Below, piece by piece: positions 17,328 through 24,754 of a stretch of 64,000 nucleotides of DNA. The stretch comes from Gp13-AA77 sp035949375. GTDB taxonomy: Bacteria; Acidobacteriota; Terriglobia; UBA7540. Made by a program: the position numbers and the translations under genes. Below the pieces are notes generated by a model. The model was given only the letters and a program-made list of their open reading frames with translations. It ran no database searches and was not told the origin of the DNA. The DNA lies in assembly GCA_035949375.1 (NCBI GenBank), contig DASZIG010000049.1:62001-126000 (forward strand), written 5' to 3'. Each line of letters begins with the position of its first letter. Within the stretch, counting starts at the first letter, position 1.

Positions 17328-17495
17328 ATGCGCATGCCAGGTTTCACCGCAGCGTCGTCGATTCGATCGTCCGCCGTGCGCCTCTCGGGGTTTATGGCTT
17401 TTTGCTCGGACCTATGTGTCAGGGCGGCGTCCGGCTGCTCGAGCGGTTGTGGCGACGACCCCCGACGGACCGGAGGAGGTGCCTGCTCGATCTGA
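17328..17495 (+). CDS. PGFTA-leader peptide 4, five cysteines
   Basis: 55 residues with AGGAG 8 bases before the ATG at 17328. It opens MRMPGFTAASSIRSSAVRLS; the core is FCSDLCVRAASGCSSGCGDD and the end is GGGACSI. The C-terminus after CGDD looks unlike a peptide core, and a good-looking frame continues one base over (see 17479-17595), so the gene may carry a frameshift near 17465-17480. Confidence 0.65.
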   Translation: MRMPGFTAASSIRSSAVRLSGFMAFCSDLCVRAASGCSSGCGDDPRRTGGGACSI

Positions 17496-17595
17496 ACGAT
17501 TTCGGCCAGAGGAGTCACGGATTGGCTGTTCGAATGTTACCGATCTGGTGGCCTTGCTCGAGGCGGAGGAGAAGGCGACAGAAAGAGCGGCGTAA
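17479..17595 (+). other. Open frame, possible displaced tail of peptide 4
   Basis: From the GTG at 17479 this frame reads 38 residues ending SNVTDLVALLEAEEKATERA plus Ala and stop. It has GC-rich third positions and an amphipathic acidic helix, which chance frames here lack. It is offset by one base from peptide 4, whose own frame stops inside it. No ribosome site of its own is placed well. Either a small separate gene or the real C-terminus of peptide 4 after a one-base error. Confidence 0.3.
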
Positions 17596-17598
17596 AAC

Positions 17599-17763
17599 AT
17601 GAAGAACTACATGGGCGCGGGATTGGCTATTGGCATCGCTGTGGGGGCTGGACTCGGAGTGGCGTTACATAACATTTCTGTCGGAGTCAGCATCGGAGTC
17701 GGCATCGGAGTAGCCTTCGGCACAATCTTCCGCTCAGTCAAACGGAATCAAAATTCAAAGTAG
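17599..17763 (+). CDS. 54-residue glycine-rich membrane peptide
   Basis: It reads MKNYMGAGLAIGIAVGAGLG, then a turn (VALHNIS) and a second Gly/Val/Ile stretch with glycine every fourth residue or so, ending in basic residues (SVKRNQNSK). This is a two-helix glycine-zipper hairpin, a shape of small membrane proteins and some pore-forming peptides. It follows the peptide genes on the same strand within about 100 bases. It could be an immunity or export helper or be unrelated; I recognise only the general type, which is common in bacteria. Confidence 0.65.
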   Translation: MKNYMGAGLAIGIAVGAGLGVALHNISVGVSIGVGIGVAFGTIFRSVKRNQNSK

Positions 17764-17797
17764 CCCACTACTGATTTAGCCCATTACCCAACGCCTT

Positions 17798-18892
17798 TTA
17801 GCGGATCTTGCCTCTCGCCGCCACCCTCCATGACCCCGCCGCCTCGCCGCTGCGGTGCAGGAAGACTTCGTCGTGCATATTCACGCAGGTACAAACGTGG
17901 TTCGGGATCACGGTCAGCACCTCGCCCACGCGAAACCGGTGCGCGGAACCCGTGATATCGAGGTATCCATGCTCCTCATTCAGCTTGATGAGCTTCGCGT
18001 CCGGCGCCTCGACCACGTGGCCGTAGCCGGACTTGGGACCGGCGCCGAGCAAATCTGACGAAAAGGTCTTTGACCCCGAGTCGATAATGGCGCGACCCGG
18101 CACGGCGGTCGAGACCACGGTGGTCAGCACGCGAGCCGCGCAATCCTCCAGCCCGCAGACGCCTTGATAATAGGTGTTGAGGTCGTTGTACACGTACGTG
18201 CCCGGACGGATTTCGGTGATCCCGGGAATGGCCCCCGAAAGCGGCGCCGAAGGCGTAGATCCGCCCGAGACAATATCGACCTCCACGCGGGCCTCGGCGA
18301 AGGCGCTACGCGCGCGCGCCACACGGTTCGCCACCCGCTCCGCCTCGGCGCGGCGCTCATCCTCCCCGCCCGAGATGCTCCCGAAATAAGTCATCAGGCC
18401 GCGAAACCGCAGTCCCGGCAGCCGCTCGAGAGCGTGCGCCAACTCCACGCAGGGCGGGCCCGGCTCGAGGCCGCACCTGCCGAGGCCGGCGTCGAACTCC
18501 ACCAACACGCCGATCGAAGCGTTCTGCGCCGCCATCGCGCGCGAGAGTTCGTGGGCCGTAGCTTCGTTGTCGAGCGAGAGCAGCATGCGGCGCCCGAGCG
18601 CGAGCGCCGCCAGTCGACGCAGGTTCCCGGCGCCCCAAACCGGATAGGCCAACAGCAAGTCGTCAAAGCCCGCCGCCGCCATGACCTCGGCTTCCCCCAC
18701 CTTGGCGACCGTCAATCCTGCGGCTCCACGCTCCATCTGCATGCGCGCGGCTTCCGGCGTCTTGTGGGTCTTGATGTGAGGCCGCAAGCCGAGCCCCTGC
18801 TCGCGGCAGCGACTGGCCATGCGATCGAGGTTGCGCTCGACGATGTCGAGGTCGACCGTCAACGCCGGGGTTGCGAGTTCACGGATGCTCAC
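17798..18892 (-). CDS. D-threonine aldolase / D-serine dehydratase-type PLP enzyme
   Basis: The start is the GTG at 18892: AGGAGGA lies 8 bases upstream, and upstream codons only translate a dispersed repeat. The 364-residue product begins VSIRELATPALTVDLDIVER and has the family's PLP-lysine motif RPHIKTHKTPEA, the mid-domain VEFDAGLGRCG and VSGGSTPSAP, and the C-terminal metal-ligand motif NHVCTCVNMHDE. This is the alanine-racemase-fold group that splits D-threonine or related D-3-hydroxy amino acids with PLP and a divalent metal. Cytoplasmic. Convergent with the peptide locus and unlikely to belong to it, although D-amino acid metabolism next to peptides is worth noting. Confidence 0.85.
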   Translation of the reverse strand: MSIRELATPALTVDLDIVERNLDRMASRCREQGLGLRPHIKTHKTPEAARMQMERGAAGLTVAKVGEAEVMAAAGFDDLLLAYPVWGAGNLRRLAALALGRRMLLSLDNEATAHELSRAMAAQNASIGVLVEFDAGLGRCGLEPGPPCVELAHALERLPGLRFRGLMTYFGSISGGEDERRAEAERVANRVARARSAFAEARVEVDIVSGGSTPSAPLSGAIPGITEIRPGTYVYNDLNTYYQGVCGLEDCAARVLTTVVSTAVPGRAIIDSGSKTFSSDLLGAGPKSGYGHVVEAPDAKLIKLNEEHGYLDITGSAHRFRVGEVLTVIPNHVCTCVNMHDEVFLHRSGEAAGSWRVAARGKIR

Positions 18893-18989
18893 CTGAAGAT
18901 CCTCCTGCGCGCCGGCCCGAACCACCGGCCGTCCCTCATTCTTACACCGTTTTGCGGCCGCGGTTGCCACGATTCTGTGGCGGAGAAAA

Positions 18990-19086
18990 TTCACCACGGA
19001 GGACACCGAGAACACGGAGAAAAAACTCTGTGAGCCTCTGTAGCCTCCGTGGCGAAAGGTTTTGTCTTTGGTTGCGGGCCGGCGGC
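18990..19086. repeat. Dispersed CACCACGGAGG palindromic element, copy 1
   Basis: TTCACCACGGAGGACACCG and the rest of this stretch form an imperfect inverted repeat closing at GCCTCCGTGGCGAAA, followed by the tail TTTTGTCTTTGGTTGCGG. Nearly the same block with the same tail recurs at 61161-61252, and in reverse at 50299-50400. Confidence 0.8.
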
Positions 19087-19787
19087 CGCACTTTCCCACA
19101 GGTGAACACATTGAAAGCATTCAGCCAAATAAACTTTCTCACCAGTCGCGCCCGTACCCACGGTCCCGCGCACTTGGCGGAGGATTTGGCTCGATGACAC
19201 AACCACTCAATCGCGCGATGATTCAAGAACTCAGTCCCGGTTCAGAATCACACCAAACCCGCGCGCTCCGAGGCGCAGTAAACGGGCTTGAAATCTGCGC
19301 TGCGACGGTGATCGCTCCACACCACCTGCGAAAAGCCAAAAAAAAAGAATCTAAAATTTTGCAAAACGAAGCCACTAAGCCTAATGGAATCAATAAATCG
19401 GCCTGAAAAACAGGTCAAAACGAAGCCAAACGAAGCCAGAAAAGCCAAATCGCGGATCGGCCTAAATCCTTTTGAATCAGTAAATCCGTCTTGGCAGTGG
19501 CTTCGTTTAAGCAATTCGAAGCCAGACTCGTGCTGCAAGGCCCCCGCGATAATCCCCGAAGAATTCCCGAGGACGATGGCTTCCGGTGGTCTCGGTTACG
19601 CGGAAGATCAAACGGGCCAGGCGCGATGGGCCGGAGCTGAGCCACCAGAAAATCTGAATCCAATTATTTTTTCTGCCGCCGCAACTATTCTCCCGGTGTC
19701 GGGTTTATCAGCGCGTGGGGGCATTGTTCCTGATTTGCCCTGTATGCGCAGGCGCCCGGCGGCGTCACCCCATCAAGGATCGAGTGG
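19087..19787. other. AT-rich intergenic stretch with GAAGCC direct repeats
   Basis: No gene is supported. The stretch is far more AT-rich than its surroundings (an A9 run near 19340) and carries CGAAGCCA at 19367, 19421 and 19431, with inverted matches near 19498. The motif GAAAAACAGGTCAAAA near 19405 recurs almost exactly at about 61410, where similar repeats also follow a CACGGAG element. It ends at the ribosome site of the DUF1800 gene. Confidence 0.6.
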
Positions 19788-21566
19788 ATGACGGGTCTCA
19801 GTTCCAATTCATCGAATCGTAATCAGAAAGCAGCGCCGCAGCCGGCGGCAACAGTCTCGTCCCGGCCGCTCGACGCGGACCGGCAAGCGCAGCACCTCTT
19901 GAATCGCATCACCTTTGGACCGCGTCCCGGCGATCTCGAACGCGTTCGCGCCATGGGAGTGCAGGCCTTCCTCAAGGAGCAACTTCACGCCGAGCGCCTG
20001 GATGACTCGGCCTCGGAAGCCCGGCTGAAAATTCTTCCGACGCTCTCCATGTCCACCGGCGAGTTGATCGAGAAGTATCCGCAGCCGAAGCCGGGCGCAG
20101 CGGATCCCACGCCCGTGGTCAGACAAGCGCCTGATTCCATGAGGGCCGACGGCGCGGAGCCGATGTCGTCCGCATCCATGGCACAGACAGGGGCACAGAC
20201 AGGGGCACAGACAGGGGCCCAGGCAGGGAACGAGCCGCGCGAGATTCTGCTCGAGCTCGGCCGCGAGCAACTGCTGCGCGCCGTCTACAGCCGCCGGCAG
20301 CTTGATGAAGTGATGGTCCAGTTCTGGATGAATCACTTCAACGTCTTCGCGGCCAAGGGCCAGGACAAGTGGATGCTCACTTCTTTCGAGCGCGACACCA
20401 TCCGCCCGCATGCGCTCGGCAAGTTTGAGGATCTGTTGGTGGCGACGGCAAAGAGCCCGGCCATGCTCTTTTATCTCGACAATTGGCTGAGCGCGGCGCC
20501 GGACTCTCAGGCGTACATGGCCCGTCGCTTTGCCTTCGGCGGACCCTTTCGGCGGTTCGGGCCGGAAATGCCTGCCAATTCCGGAATCGCCGGAAACGCA
20601 CAAGCTCAGAAGCGCGGCCTCAATGAGAACTACGGCCGCGAGCTGATGGAGCTGCACACGCTGGGCGTAGACGGCGGCTATACGCAGCAAGACGTGATTG
20701 AGGTGGCGCGTTGCCTGACCGGTTGGACCATCCAGCGCCCCCGGTACGAGTCCGAGTTCTTCTTCAATCCGCGCCTCCACGATGAGGGCTCGAAAACGGT
20801 GCTCGGTCATCGCATTGCGGCCGGAGGCGGCATGGACGATGGCCTTCAGGTGCTGCACATTCTGGCCACGCACCCCTCCACGGCCCGCTTCGTCTCGCTC
20901 AAGCTCTGCCGCCGGTTTGTGGCGGACGAGCCGCCGGCCGGACTGGTGGACAGGGCCAGCCGGCAATTCATGCAAACGCACGGTGACTTGCGCGCGGTGC
21001 TCGAGACCATCGTGAATTCGCCGGAGTTCTATTCGGAGGAAGCCTATCGGGCCAAGGTGAAGTCGCCGTTCGAAATGGTGGCGAGCACGCTGCGTGCCCT
21101 GGACGCCGAGACTGATGCCGGGCCTGTATTGCTGGCGCTGATGGGACGCATGGGCGAGCCCATGTTCCTTTATCAATCGCCGGCGGGATTCCCGGACCGG
21201 ACCAGTACCTGGATCGGCTCCAGCACGCTGCTGGCGCGGCTGAACTTCGCTTCGCTGGTGGCGTCAAACCGCATCCCGGGAACCCAGATCAAGCTCGGGC
21301 CTGCGTCATCGGGCGCCGACGGTCAGAGCGCCGGCCCCGGCGGGGGCCAGAGCGCGCCGGCGTCTCCGGGCGATTTCGTGGACGAATTGAATGCGCGGCT
21401 CACGGGCGGCACGCTGACCGCGCGCAGCCGGAACGTCATTTTGAAGAGTCTTCAGAGCGATGCGGAGAACGCGCCGGGACAGGCGCCGGAATCGCGGGGC
21501 CCGTATGACGAGCTCGCCACCGCGGCTGCGCTGGTCATCGGCTCGCCGGAGTTCCAATGGCGCTGA
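19788..21566 (+). CDS. DUF1800 family protein
   Basis: This 592-residue protein has the DUF1800 pattern: LNRITFGPRPGDLERVRAMG near the start, QFWMNHFNVF, NENYGRELMELHTLGVDGGY, ARCLTGWTI, and a C-terminal half with FVSLKLCRRFV and ESRGPYDELATAAALVIGSP. DUF1800 genes are almost always followed by DUF1501, as here (76 bases). Function is unknown; a link to exported enzymes has been suggested by context only. No classical signal peptide is visible. AAGGA lies 9 bases before the ATG. A four-unit 12-base tandem repeat encodes Ala-Gln-Thr-Gly at residues about 132-147. Confidence 0.9.
   Translation: MTGLSSNSSNRNQKAAPQPAATVSSRPLDADRQAQHLLNRITFGPRPGDLERVRAMGVQAFLKEQLHAERLDDSASEARLKILPTLSMSTGELIEKYPQPKPGAADPTPVVRQAPDSMRADGAEPMSSASMAQTGAQTGAQTGAQAGNEPREILLELGREQLLRAVYSRRQLDEVMVQFWMNHFNVFAAKGQDKWMLTSFERDTIRPHALGKFEDLLVATAKSPAMLFYLDNWLSAAPDSQAYMARRFAFGGPFRRFGPEMPANSGIAGNAQAQKRGLNENYGRELMELHTLGVDGGYTQQDVIEVARCLTGWTIQRPRYESEFFFNPRLHDEGSKTVLGHRIAAGGGMDDGLQVLHILATHPSTARFVSLKLCRRFVADEPPAGLVDRASRQFMQTHGDLRAVLETIVNSPEFYSEEAYRAKVKSPFEMVASTLRALDAETDAGPVLLALMGRMGEPMFLYQSPAGFPDRTSTWIGSSTLLARLNFASLVASNRIPGTQIKLGPASSGADGQSAGPGGGQSAPASPGDFVDELNARLTGGTLTARSRNVILKSLQSDAENAPGQAPESRGPYDELATAAALVIGSPEFQWR
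20181..20228 (+). repeat. 12-base tandem repeat inside the DUF1800 gene
   Basis: Three exact copies of GCACAGACAGGG and a fourth with changes, in frame, encoding AQTGAQTGAQTGAQAG in a low-complexity linker. Such a tract can change copy number by slippage without breaking the frame. Confidence 0.85.
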
Positions 21567-21641
21567 AGAAGACTCACCACAATCTCGCTCCCGGTTCCCG
21601 GTGAGGTCCGTGGTGAATTCGCCCCGCGCGGGGCAAGAGTT

Positions 21642-22916
21642 ATGGCGATCACGCGACGCTACTTCTTGAAGTCGGGAGGCTTGAGCCTGTTTGGTGCGAG
21701 CCTCGTGCCCTCGTTCCTCCGGCGCACCGCCTACGCGCTCGACCAGCCGCGCGCGAGCGCGCGAAAGAAGATCCTGGTGGCCGTCTTCCAGCGCGGCGCC
21801 GCCGACGGGCTCAACATCGTAGTGCCGTTCGGGGACAAGTCTTACTCCCCCCTTCGGCCGAGCATCGCGATTCCGGAGCCGGGCTCGCGCGCCGCAAGCG
21901 CCCAGGGGGCGATCGATCTCGACGGATTCTTCGGCCTCCACCCGAGCCTCGGCGCGCTCAAGCCGCTCTATGACGCGCGCCAGCTCGCCATCGTTCACGC
22001 CGCGGGGTCGCCGGACAGTACACGGTCGCACTTCGACGCCCAGGACTATATGGAAACGGCCACGCCCGGCCGCAACGCCACACCGGACGGCTGGCTCAGT
22101 CGCTACCTCGAAGGTGCGCCCGAGGCCGAGACCACCCCTTTCCGCGCCGTGGCCTTTGCCGCGAGAATGCCGAGGACGCTGGTCGGCGCGGCGCCGGCCC
22201 TGGTGCTCGATGACGTGAAGGGCTTCCGTCTTCGGGCGGCGGGAGGCGGCAGCCCATCGGTTTTGCGCGACGGGTTCGAGGCCCTGTACGCCTCGGCTTC
22301 CGACCCTTTGCTCGACCGCACCGCGCAGGAGATGTTCGAAGCCGCCGCCACGCTCGAGCAGGTCGGCGCGGGAGACTATCAGCCCGCCGGCGGCGTCGAG
22401 TACCCAAAGGGTCCGCTCGGCAAGAGCCTGCGCCAGGTGGCGCAGTTGATCAAGTCAGACGTGGGTCTGGAAGTGGCCTTCGCGGAGGCCGGCGGTTGGG
22501 ATCATCACGTGAACGAGGGCGGCGTGCAGGGGCAACTCGCCAACAATCTGAAGCAATTTGGCGACGCCCTGGCTGCTTTTCACCAGGACCTTGGCGAGCG
22601 CATGTCCGACGTGGTGTTGCTGACCATGACCGAGTTCGGCCGCACGGCGCACGAAAACGGCAACCGCGGCACCGATCATGGGCACGCCAGCGCCATGTTC
22701 GTGCTGGGCGGACCCGTCAAGGGCGGAAAAGTGTACGGGCAATGGCCCGGGCTCGCTCCCGGCCAGCTTTACGAAGGTCGCGACCTCGCGCTCACCACGG
22801 ATTTTCGCGATGTGTTCGCGGAGGTGGCGGTGCGGCACCTCGGCGCCGCGGGGTCGGGCGCAATTTTCCCGGGTTTCAACGTATCGCCGTCGCGCTTCCG
22901 GGGTTTTCTTGGCTGA
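21642..22916 (+). CDS. DUF1501 family Tat-exported protein
   Basis: The 424-residue protein starts with a twin-arginine signal (ITRRYFLKSGGLSLFGASLV) and belongs to DUF1501, a sulfatase-fold-related family. Visible blocks are VFQRGAADGLNIVVPFGD, IDLDGFFGLHPSLGALKPL, FDAQDYMETATPG, WDHHVNEGG, and MTEFGRTAHENGNRGTDHGH, the last two carrying the metal-ligand-like His/Asp residues. It probably works with the DUF1800 product encoded just upstream. It acts outside the cytoplasm. Biochemical activity is unproven. Compare the second DUF1501 gene at 53645, of a different subfamily. Confidence 0.9.
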   Translation: MAITRRYFLKSGGLSLFGASLVPSFLRRTAYALDQPRASARKKILVAVFQRGAADGLNIVVPFGDKSYSPLRPSIAIPEPGSRAASAQGAIDLDGFFGLHPSLGALKPLYDARQLAIVHAAGSPDSTRSHFDAQDYMETATPGRNATPDGWLSRYLEGAPEAETTPFRAVAFAARMPRTLVGAAPALVLDDVKGFRLRAAGGGSPSVLRDGFEALYASASDPLLDRTAQEMFEAAATLEQVGAGDYQPAGGVEYPKGPLGKSLRQVAQLIKSDVGLEVAFAEAGGWDHHVNEGGVQGQLANNLKQFGDALAAFHQDLGERMSDVVLLTMTEFGRTAHENGNRGTDHGHASAMFVLGGPVKGGKVYGQWPGLAPGQLYEGRDLALTTDFRDVFAEVAVRHLGAAGSGAIFPGFNVSPSRFRGFLG

Positions 22917-23294
22917 GACGCGTTTGAGGGCTTTGATGCACGGGTTTGAGCAAGGCAGGATCCGAAACGCCACGAACGGCCGGCGAATCGGGCGATCGGG
23001 CTGGGACCGGCTAAGACCCGTGGGAGCTGGTCCCGGCTCCGTGGTTGACAATTCAAGCTTCGGGTAGAGGATCACCCGACGAAAGAGCCGGCGCCGGCTT
23101 CTTCCCCCCCTTCGAAGCCGTCGCCGGCCTAATCGTTTACGGCACAGTCTAGTGATGATCCAGTGATGGCCTAGCTTTGTAGGCTATCAACTGCGTTTCC
23201 CGCCGCGCCTTCACCGCTCGAAACCGCCAGACCCACCGGGCCTTCGACTCCGATCAGGGGTTCTGCTAGACTGGGGCTGTTCGGGGAGCTTGAC
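22917..23294. other. Intergenic stretch with two hairpins
   Basis: No gene is supported here. A ten-pair stem (GGGACCGGCT with AGCTGGTCCC) spans 23003-23034, and a GC-rich hairpin lies at 23083-23103 (listed as a terminator candidate). The final part should hold the promoter of the next gene, which I cannot pick out. Confidence 0.5.
23083..23103 (+). terminator. Terminator candidate after DUF1501
   Basis: AAGAGCCGGC pairs with GCCGGCTTCTT, almost without a loop, and is followed by a pyrimidine run (CCCCCCCTTCG). A true T tract is missing, so this is moderate evidence for the end of the DUF1800-DUF1501 transcript. Confidence 0.45.
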
Positions 23295-23903
23295 GTGATT
23301 GCGTTTGGGCGGCATTCCTGGCGGCATTTGGGACTGGTGCTGCTGTGCGCGGGCACGCTCGCGGCGCAAAGCCAGCCCGCGCAGCAGGACCCGTCGCAGC
23401 AAGACCAGTCGCAGCAGCCGGGTCAGCCCCCGCCGGCCGACCAGCCATCGCCGCAGCGGCCGACCCTCGGTCCGCCGCCCGACCAGCCGAGTCAACCGAA
23501 CCGGCCCACGCTGCGCGAGGGAGGTCCGTCGCCGGCGGGTCCGCATGCGCCCAACACCAATGATCCGCAGCGCCTGCTCCATGTCCACAGCATCTTTATC
23601 GAAGAGATGGACAACGGCCTGTCGGAGAAGCTGATGGAGCAGATCGGCGTCAAGGGTGTATTTCGCATCGTCGCCAACCGCAAGGACGCCGACGCGGTGT
23701 TGCACGGGACGTGTTTTGATTCCACGCACCTCAGGACCGTGCACTCCGAGGTTTTCCTCCAGGGTCGCAACGGCGATGCCATCTGGCAGGATGTGGTTCG
23801 CCAGCCCTACAAGCCGCCGCCACTGACCGAAGCCGTGGCGACCACCGCCCAGGCGATCGCCGACGACCTCATCGCGAGCCTCCGTGAGGCCCGGCGGAAA
23901 TAA
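23295..23903 (+). CDS. Secreted proline/glutamine-rich protein of unknown function
   Basis: It starts at a GTG with GGGGAG upstream and gives 202 residues. Residues 1-25 are a signal peptide (LGLVLLCAGTLAAQSQ). Residues about 26-88 are a low-complexity linker of Gln, Pro and Ser (QQDPSQQDQSQQPGQPPP). The C-terminal 110 residues look folded: LLHVHSIFIEEMDNGLSEKL, GVFRIVANRKDADAVLHGTC and ATTAQAIADDLIASLREARR. That pattern (a search for the change of a small value with ADAVLxG) resembles lipoprotein-like domains of acidobacterial proteins that I cannot name. Monocistronic by layout. Confidence 0.75.
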   Translation: MIAFGRHSWRHLGLVLLCAGTLAAQSQPAQQDPSQQDQSQQPGQPPPADQPSPQRPTLGPPPDQPSQPNRPTLREGGPSPAGPHAPNTNDPQRLLHVHSIFIEEMDNGLSEKLMEQIGVKGVFRIVANRKDADAVLHGTCFDSTHLRTVHSEVFLQGRNGDAIWQDVVRQPYKPPPLTEAVATTAQAIADDLIASLREARRK

Positions 23904-23998
23904 GCGCTTTCCCCGGCGCCCACGCATACCCGGGATCGGGCGCGACGCTGTCAGGAGCAGGTGAGTAGCGGCGCGCGAACCCACAGGAGTCGAGTGAC

Positions 23999-24754
23999 TT
24001 GTTGACATTCCACAAAATCATGGAAGGGTGCGAAGCAGGGCGGGCGGACGCCTGGCAGGCGTTCGTTGCGGAATACTCCCCGGTTTTTCTGGCGATCCTG
24101 AGGGTCTATCTTCGGCCCGCCGGCGCTTCGCAAGCGCCCGAAGCGTGGCGCGCAACTCTGCGGTCGCTCGCCGCGCCCGGCTTCGAACATTTACTCTCGC
24201 TCGACCGGCAATCGGAGAAGGAATTGCTTTTGGGCCTGCGCCGGCTGGCGCTCGCCCAGGCCGCGTTACTCTGCCGCCGCGAGCCTGACGTTCCGCCTGC
24301 CGCCGCCTTTGACGGGCTTCAGACGTTGTTACGCGGAAGACCGCTTGCGCATCAGCAGATCCTTTTTCTCAAGTTCTCCGGTTATGACGACGCCACCATC
24401 GAGAAGATGCTGCGCGCCGCGCCCACGCTGCTGAAACGGGCGTACGAAGAAGGTCAGGCCGACGTCGTCCCGCCCGACGCCGGGAATTGGCTCGGGGCTC
24501 TCGAACGTGCCTGGTCGAACTCTACGCCGGATTGCGTTGAACCCCGCAAGCTCATTCGAATTCAGGAAGGCCAGGCCAACTGGTACGACCGCGAGCCGGT
24601 CGAGCGGCACGTGGCCGCCTGTCCTCATTGCCTCGAGAACTGGACGGCGCTTGCCGAAGTGCGATACTGGCGGCGCGAGGCTCGCCCGCTCGCGGGACGC
24701 GAGGCGGCGAAACTGCTGGAGGGCCTCGGACTCGCGCGCGCGCGCGCCCGCTAG
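23999..24754 (+). CDS. Sigma-factor-like protein with C-terminal zinc-finger motif
   Basis: The likely start is a TTG at 23999 (CAGGAG upstream) giving 251 residues. The N-terminus (GRADAWQAFVAEYSPVFLAI) resembles sigma-70 region 2. Residues about 110-150 (LAHQQILFLKFSGYDDATIE, then RAAPTLLKRAYEEG) resemble region 4, but the recognition helix is degenerate. The C-terminus has an anti-sigma-type zinc motif, EPVERHVAACPHCLENWTAL (His-x3-Cys-x2-Cys). A sigma-like part and a zinc-finger part in one chain is unusual and suggests a regulator that is no longer a simple sigma factor. Its end overlaps the end of the convergent M20 gene by four bases. Confidence 0.6.
   Translation: MLTFHKIMEGCEAGRADAWQAFVAEYSPVFLAILRVYLRPAGASQAPEAWRATLRSLAAPGFEHLLSLDRQSEKELLLGLRRLALAQAALLCRREPDVPPAAAFDGLQTLLRGRPLAHQQILFLKFSGYDDATIEKMLRAAPTLLKRAYEEGQADVVPPDAGNWLGALERAWSNSTPDCVEPRKLIRIQEGQANWYDREPVERHVAACPHCLENWTALAEVRYWRREARPLAGREAAKLLEGLGLARARAR

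Noticed and set aside
17219..17602. A 127-codon frame through the last two peptide genes ending in an arginine-rich tail
   Set aside because: It crosses the two PGFTA genes out of frame, has no ribosome site, and its tail reads like a frame shadow.
14045..17763. Calling the peptide locus a cyanobactin cluster
   Set aside because: There is no YcaO cyclodehydratase, no oxidase or prenyltransferase, and the peptides lack the cyanobactin leader and recognition sequences. Only the maturation proteins are PatA/PatG-like.
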